DNA of 64,000 nucleotides from Streptomyces sp. R21 (GTDB lineage: Bacteria; Actinomycetota; Actinomycetes; Streptomycetales; Streptomycetaceae), in assembly GCF_041051975.1 (NCBI RefSeq), contig NZ_CP163435.1, positions 6,737,001-6,801,000 of the forward strand. Reading direction: 5' to 3'. The position numbers and the translations under genes were made by a program. Below the pieces are notes generated by a model, which did not search any database, was not told where the DNA came from, and worked only from the letters and a program-made list of their open reading frames with translations. How positions within the stretch are numbered: the stretch's first letter is position 1; each line of letters opens with the position of its first letter. Of the stretch, positions 60,753 through 64,000 are shown one piece after another.

Positions 60753-61987
60753 CAGGAGCCTCCATCGTTGGTGAGCAGGTGGAGCAGGGGGCCGCCGTCG
60801 GAGGGGAGCGGCTCCGCTCCCTCCCAGGCGCGCGCGAGCGCGCCGACGGTGCCGAGTTCGCCGACGAGTACGCCGCCGACCAGGCGGTCGTCGCGGACGA
60901 CGACCTTGCGGTAGGTGCCGCGCGTGGCGTCGGCGAGCTGAATGACGTCGTCGCCGGGGCGCGGGGTGGGCTCGCCGAAGGCGGCGAGATCCAGGAAGTC
61001 CTGGCCGGCCAGGGTGAGCCGGGTCAGGGAACGGGTTCCGGTGTAGCGGGCGGAGGCGTTCGCGGAGCGTCCGGCCTCGCTCGCCAGCAACTCGGCCAGT
61101 ACGTCGGCCTGTTCGAGGGCGGGAGTCGCCAGACCGTAGACCGTGTCGGCGTGCTGCGCGCAGTCCCCGATCGCCCGGATGTGCGGGTCGGACGTACGGA
61201 GTTCGTCGTCCACCACGACGCCCTTGCGGACGTCGAGGCCGGCGATCTGCGCGAGGCCCACACGCGGGTGGACCCCGCAGGCGAGGACCACCAGGTCCGC
61301 GTCGAGGGCGTACCCGTCGGACATCTCGACCGAGCGGACCGCGCCGCCGACGCAGCGCACATCGCGCACCCGGCACTCCGTGTGCACCTCGACGCCCAGC
61401 TCCTCCAGGTGCCGCAGCACCAGGCCGGAGGCACCGGGGTCGAGTTGACGCTCCATCAGTCGCTCGGACTGCTGGGCGAGGACGACCTGCGCGCCGCGCT
61501 GGGCGAGCGCACGGGCGGCCGACACACCGAGGAGCCCGCCGCCGATGACGACCGCCCGCATCCCCGGCCGTACGGCCTTCGACAGACCCAGGCAGTCGTC
61601 CATGGTGCGGAACGCGTGGACACCCTCGGGCAGTTCGGCCCCGTCGGTCGTGAACAGGCCGCGCAGCGGCGGAAGTACCGGGTTCGAGCCGGTGGCCAGC
61701 ACGAGCGTGTCGTATGCGATCACCGAACCGTCCGCGCAGGTCACCCGGCGCTCGGCGCGGTCGATACCGCTGACCCGGGCGCGGGTCAGCCCCGCGGGCG
61801 TCGGCAGCGCGATCACCTCGGGGGCGTAGCGGCCGGCAAGCACTTCGGCGAGCAGAACCCGGTTGTACGGGCGGTGCTCCTCCTCGCCGACCAGCAGCGC
61901 TGGCACGCCGAGCTCACCGAGTCGCCGGGCGAGACGTACGCCCGCGAGCCCGGCGCCGATCACCACCACACGCGTATTCGAGGTCAT
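60752..61987 (-). CDS. NirB-N-like FAD/NAD(P) oxidoreductase
   Basis: 411 residues resembling only the flavin half of NirB: VVVIGAGLAGVRLARRLGEL (FAD), AVVIGGGLLGVSAARALAQRG (NADH), and HIRAIGDCAQH (second FAD motif). No siroheme or Fe-S half is present. As first gene of the nirBD operon it could supply electrons to nitrite or nitrate reductase. In several actinobacteria such a gene is linked to assimilatory nitrate reduction. The exact partner is inferred. Confidence 0.88.
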   Translation of the reverse strand: MTSNTRVVVIGAGLAGVRLARRLGELGVPALLVGEEEHRPYNRVLLAEVLAGRYAPEVIALPTPAGLTRARVSGIDRAERRVTCADGSVIAYDTLVLATGSNPVLPPLRGLFTTDGAELPEGVHAFRTMDDCLGLSKAVRPGMRAVVIGGGLLGVSAARALAQRGAQVVLAQQSERLMERQLDPGASGLVLRHLEELGVEVHTECRVRDVRCVGGAVRSVEMSDGYALDADLVVLACGVHPRVGLAQIAGLDVRKGVVVDDELRTSDPHIRAIGDCAQHADTVYGLATPALEQADVLAELLASEAGRSANASARYTGTRSLTRLTLAGQDFLDLAAFGEPTPRPGDDVIQLADATRGTYRKVVVRDDRLVGGVLVGELGTVGALARAWEGAEPLPSDGGPLLHLLTNDGGS

Positions 61988-61999
61988 GTACCGCAGCGT

Positions 62000-62037
62000 G
62001 CGTTGCCGGTGTTACCCGGTCGCATCACGTCTGTTTC
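62000..62037. promoter_or_regulatory. GlnR-like box array before the nir operon
   Basis: On the + strand GCGTT-N6-GTTAC-N6-GCATC-N6-GTTTC; on the minus strand GAAAC-N6-GATGC-N6-GTAAC-N6-AACGC. The regular 11-bp period and the GTnAC/GAAAC boxes match the actinobacterial GlnR site pattern. It lies 13-50 bp upstream of the first gene of the nir operon, a known GlnR target in Streptomyces. Confidence 0.7.
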
Positions 62038-62245
62038 CCACGGGGAACGCTGCCCTCAGCGGAAGCGCGACGGGGGTGTGAGGGTTCGGAGCACGCGCCG
62101 GGGGCGTGCTGTGAGGCAGGCCGGGGGTGAGGGGGTGGGGTTAACCGAACCGGCGGCTTCCGTGCAGGCACCATCGTGTACGGCCCGCGCGGACGGAACC
62201 CTGGAGAGGTCGGATTCCACCAGCTCATGCCCAGGGGGCCACACC
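62038..62245. other. Intergenic region before sensor-domain gene
   Basis: 208 bp between divergent genes beyond the GlnR-like boxes. AGCACGC (62090-62096) and GCGTGCT (62104-62110) form a 7-bp hairpin. A short AT-bearing patch GGTTAACCGAACC follows near 62148-62160. GGGGG precedes the next start. Nothing else is recognised. Confidence 0.4.
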
Positions 62246-62743
62246 ATGGCGACCGTCCGGAACCTCCCGATCGACGACACCGCATCCCTGCGTGCCTGGC
62301 GGCTGGTCCGCGAACCCTTCACCGCCGCGACGTGGCGCCGGGTCGCGTACGCACTGCTCGCACTGCCGGTGAGTGTGGTGTGCGTCCCACTCGGTCTCGT
62401 GGGCCGTACGGGCGGCCGGTGGCAGCGCCGGCTGGTGCGGCGGTTCCTGGGCGTGGAGGTCGAGGGGAAAGCGCGAGGGCTGCTGCACGCGGTGGCCGCG
62501 GCACCCCTCAACCTCCTGGTGCTGGCCGTCACCGGCTACGGCTGGTCCATCGTCCCCATGAACCTCGGCTGGCCGCTGCGCGCCGGCTCCGACTACTCCG
62601 GCGCCTGGGGCGGCCCCACCTTCGCGGGCGCATGGGCCTTCCACGCCGTCGTCGGCGGCATCGGCTTCCTGCTGATCATGCCGTGGGTGGGGCGGGGGAT
62701 GGCGGCGGTGCAGGGGCGCCTCGCAGCGGCGCTCCTCTCGTAG
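62246..62743 (+). CDS. Stand-alone membrane sensor-domain protein
   Basis: 165 residues with about four hydrophobic segments. VAYALLALPVSVVCVPLGLVG, then GGRWQRRLVRRFLGVEVEG, resembles the opening of the kinase sensor domain in the next gene (LLYGVLAFPLALAGFSLTLA and GRLQRALARVLLGWEIEE). There is no kinase or HTH part. It ends 48 bp before that kinase gene, so it may be an accessory membrane sensor in the same operon. The function is inferred from this similarity only. Confidence 0.75.
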   Translation: MATVRNLPIDDTASLRAWRLVREPFTAATWRRVAYALLALPVSVVCVPLGLVGRTGGRWQRRLVRRFLGVEVEGKARGLLHAVAAAPLNLLVLAVTGYGWSIVPMNLGWPLRAGSDYSGAWGGPTFAGAWAFHAVVGGIGFLLIMPWVGRGMAAVQGRLAAALLS

Positions 62744-62791
62744 GCCGTCTCTCCCGGGAATCTCCCGGACCGTCTCTCTTAGGTTGATGAC

Positions 62792-64000
62792 ATGCACCGC
62801 CTTCGCGCACTCGTGGCCTTCCCCTTCGGGCGGAAGGCCCTCGCGGCGCTCCTGTACGGAGTGCTCGCCTTTCCGCTCGCCCTGGCCGGGTTCTCCCTGA
62901 CCCTGGCAGGGCTGCTGGTCGGCGGGGTCCTGTCGGTGACCACGCTGGGGCCCTGGCTGATCGCGGTCACCGTGCGCGGAGCGCTTGCGATGGGCAGGCT
63001 CCAACGCGCCCTCGCGCGCGTGCTGCTGGGGTGGGAGATCGAGGAGCCGGAGCGGCACGCAGGGACCGGACTGCTCGGCTGGCGGCGTGCCGTCCTCGCC
63101 GACCGCAGCGGCCGGCGCGCGGTCGCCTGCGCACTGACGACACCCTTCACCGGCGTCCTCGCGTACGTCGCCGTCGTCGTCGGCTACGCCTACGGTGTGC
63201 TGCTCACCCTGCACCCGCTGCTCAAAAGATGGAACTACAACACGGTGCGCGCGGCCGACGGCACCGAGCGGCACATCTCCCTGGAGTTCTTCGGGTTCCA
63301 GGTCGACACCTGGCCGCGCTGGCTGATCCCCGTCACCCTCGGCCTGCTGCTCCTGGCCACCGCCTCCTGGCTGCTGCGGGGAGCCCTCACCCCGCACCGC
63401 ATGCTGCTCACCGCCCTGCTCGGCCCCGACGCCGCCGACCGCCGTATCCGCACCCTGGAGGAGACCCGCGCCCAGGCGGTCGACGACGCCGCCGCCACCC
63501 TGCGCCGCATCGAACGCGACCTGCACGACGGAACACAGGCCCGGCTCGTCGGCCTCGCCATGCACCTCACCATGATCCGTGAGCTGATCACCGCCGGCGC
63601 CGAACCCGACCGCCTCCTCACCGTCGTCGACACCGCGCGGGGCAACGCCACCCAGGCCATCTCCGACCTGCGCCACCTGGTCAAGGGCATCCACCCGCCC
63701 GTACTCGACCAGGGCCTCGACACCGCCCTCGCCACACTCGCCGCCGACAGCGCCCTCCCCGTCGAGGTCACCGCCGACATCGGCAGCCGCCCGAGCCCCG
63801 CCGTCGAGTCGATCGCCTACTTCTGCGCCGCCGAACTCCTCGCCAACGCGACGAAACACAGCGGAGCGTCCCTGGCCACGGTGGAGGTGACCGCCCAGGA
63901 CGGGCTGCTGCGGCTGTCCGTCCGCGACGACGGGCGCGGCGGCGCGGTCATCGGCGCCGGCTCGGGGCTCGCCGGGCTGCTCACCCGGGTCCGCACCGTC
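62792..64000 (+). CDS. Sensor histidine kinase with membrane sensor domain (3' end outside window)
   Basis: 403 codons are present and the frame is open at the window end. Residues ~1-195 form a four-TM sensor domain (YGVLAFPLALAGFSLTLAGL, then TLGPWLIAVTVRGA) with an extracytoplasmic loop (YNTVRAADGTERHISLEFFG). HisKA_3 motif RIERDLHDGTQARLV places the phospho-His near residue 246. HATPase N-box ELLANATKHSGA and G-box RDDGRGG follow before the cut. A NarL-type regulator probably follows beyond the edge. ATG 62792. Confidence 0.9.
   Translation, partial: MHRLRALVAFPFGRKALAALLYGVLAFPLALAGFSLTLAGLLVGGVLSVTTLGPWLIAVTVRGALAMGRLQRALARVLLGWEIEEPERHAGTGLLGWRRAVLADRSGRRAVACALTTPFTGVLAYVAVVVGYAYGVLLTLHPLLKRWNYNTVRAADGTERHISLEFFGFQVDTWPRWLIPVTLGLLLLATASWLLRGALTPHRMLLTALLGPDAADRRIRTLEETRAQAVDDAAATLRRIERDLHDGTQARLVGLAMHLTMIRELITAGAEPDRLLTVVDTARGNATQAISDLRHLVKGIHPPVLDQGLDTALATLAADSALPVEVTADIGSRPSPAVESIAYFCAAELLANATKHSGASLATVEVTAQDGLLRLSVRDDGRGGAVIGAGSGLAGLLTRVRTV

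Overview
The window is a stretch of high-GC actinobacterial chromosome, almost certainly from a Streptomyces. The evidence is extreme G/C at third codon positions, frequent GTG starts, ATGA-coupled operons, WhiJ/Scr1-DUF397-type genes, and a housekeeping set typical of the Streptomyces chromosome core (leuA, recO, uppS, znuACB-zur, glyS, dusB, ppdK, nirBD). I see no rRNA, tRNA, CRISPR array, prophage or transposase gene.

Layout. 1-4.6 kb: end of a sugar-nucleotide-type epimerase; a coupled GH1 beta-glucosidase/MFS pair; a cytosolic protealysin-like M4 protease followed by its predicted inhibitor emfourin. 4.7-7.5 kb: leuA preceded by a 15-residue leader peptide with four consecutive Leu codons (attenuation), then a TerB-like zinc-ribbon protein. 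7.5-12 kb: an MMPL exporter plus NarL-type two-component system under a 26-bp perfect palindrome. 12-21.2 kb: a probable sialic-acid (or related acyl-sugar) module: secreted sialidase, lyase-type DHDPS-family aldolase, a dipeptide-class ABC transporter with a fused permease-ATPase, and an FCD GntR regulator. The sialidase and transporter promoters share the 11-mer ACGTCCTACGT. 21.2-25.4 kb: a small phosphatase, and an ABC-2 exporter divergent from a second two-component system.

25.4-27.4 kb is a 2-kb tract without a convincing gene. It is built from nested repeats: 162-bp inverted arms about 97% identical, about five 60-bp tandem units on each side in opposite orientation, and a core with 15-bp and 13-bp tandem repeats and two hairpins. 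It is the least explained part of the window. 27.4-29.7 kb: DUF397/Scr1-type regulator pair divergent from two small coupled ORFs and a DUF1266 gene. 29.7-35.2 kb: recO, uppS, and two YcxB-like membrane paralogues flanking a secreted multidomain M4 protease. 35.2-40 kb: znuACB-zur with two Zur-box-like sites, divergent from glyS.

40-46 kb: two DHA2-type drug exporters with MarR and MmyB-like regulators, then dusB. 46-51.4 kb: two coupled (alpha/alpha)6 glycosidases divergent from a ROK regulator. 51.5-57.8 kb: ppdK, an excalibur protein, two SDRs and a TetR regulator whose operator recurs at both target promoters. 57.8-62 kb: an assimilatory nitrite reductase operon (FAD oxidoreductase, nirB, nirD) with a GlnR-like box array. 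62-64 kb: a stand-alone membrane sensor-domain protein and the start of a sensor kinase cut by the window edge.

Functions rest on motifs and family knowledge read by eye; no database search or structure prediction was run. Start codons were chosen from Shine-Dalgarno placement and coupling, and are noted where uncertain.
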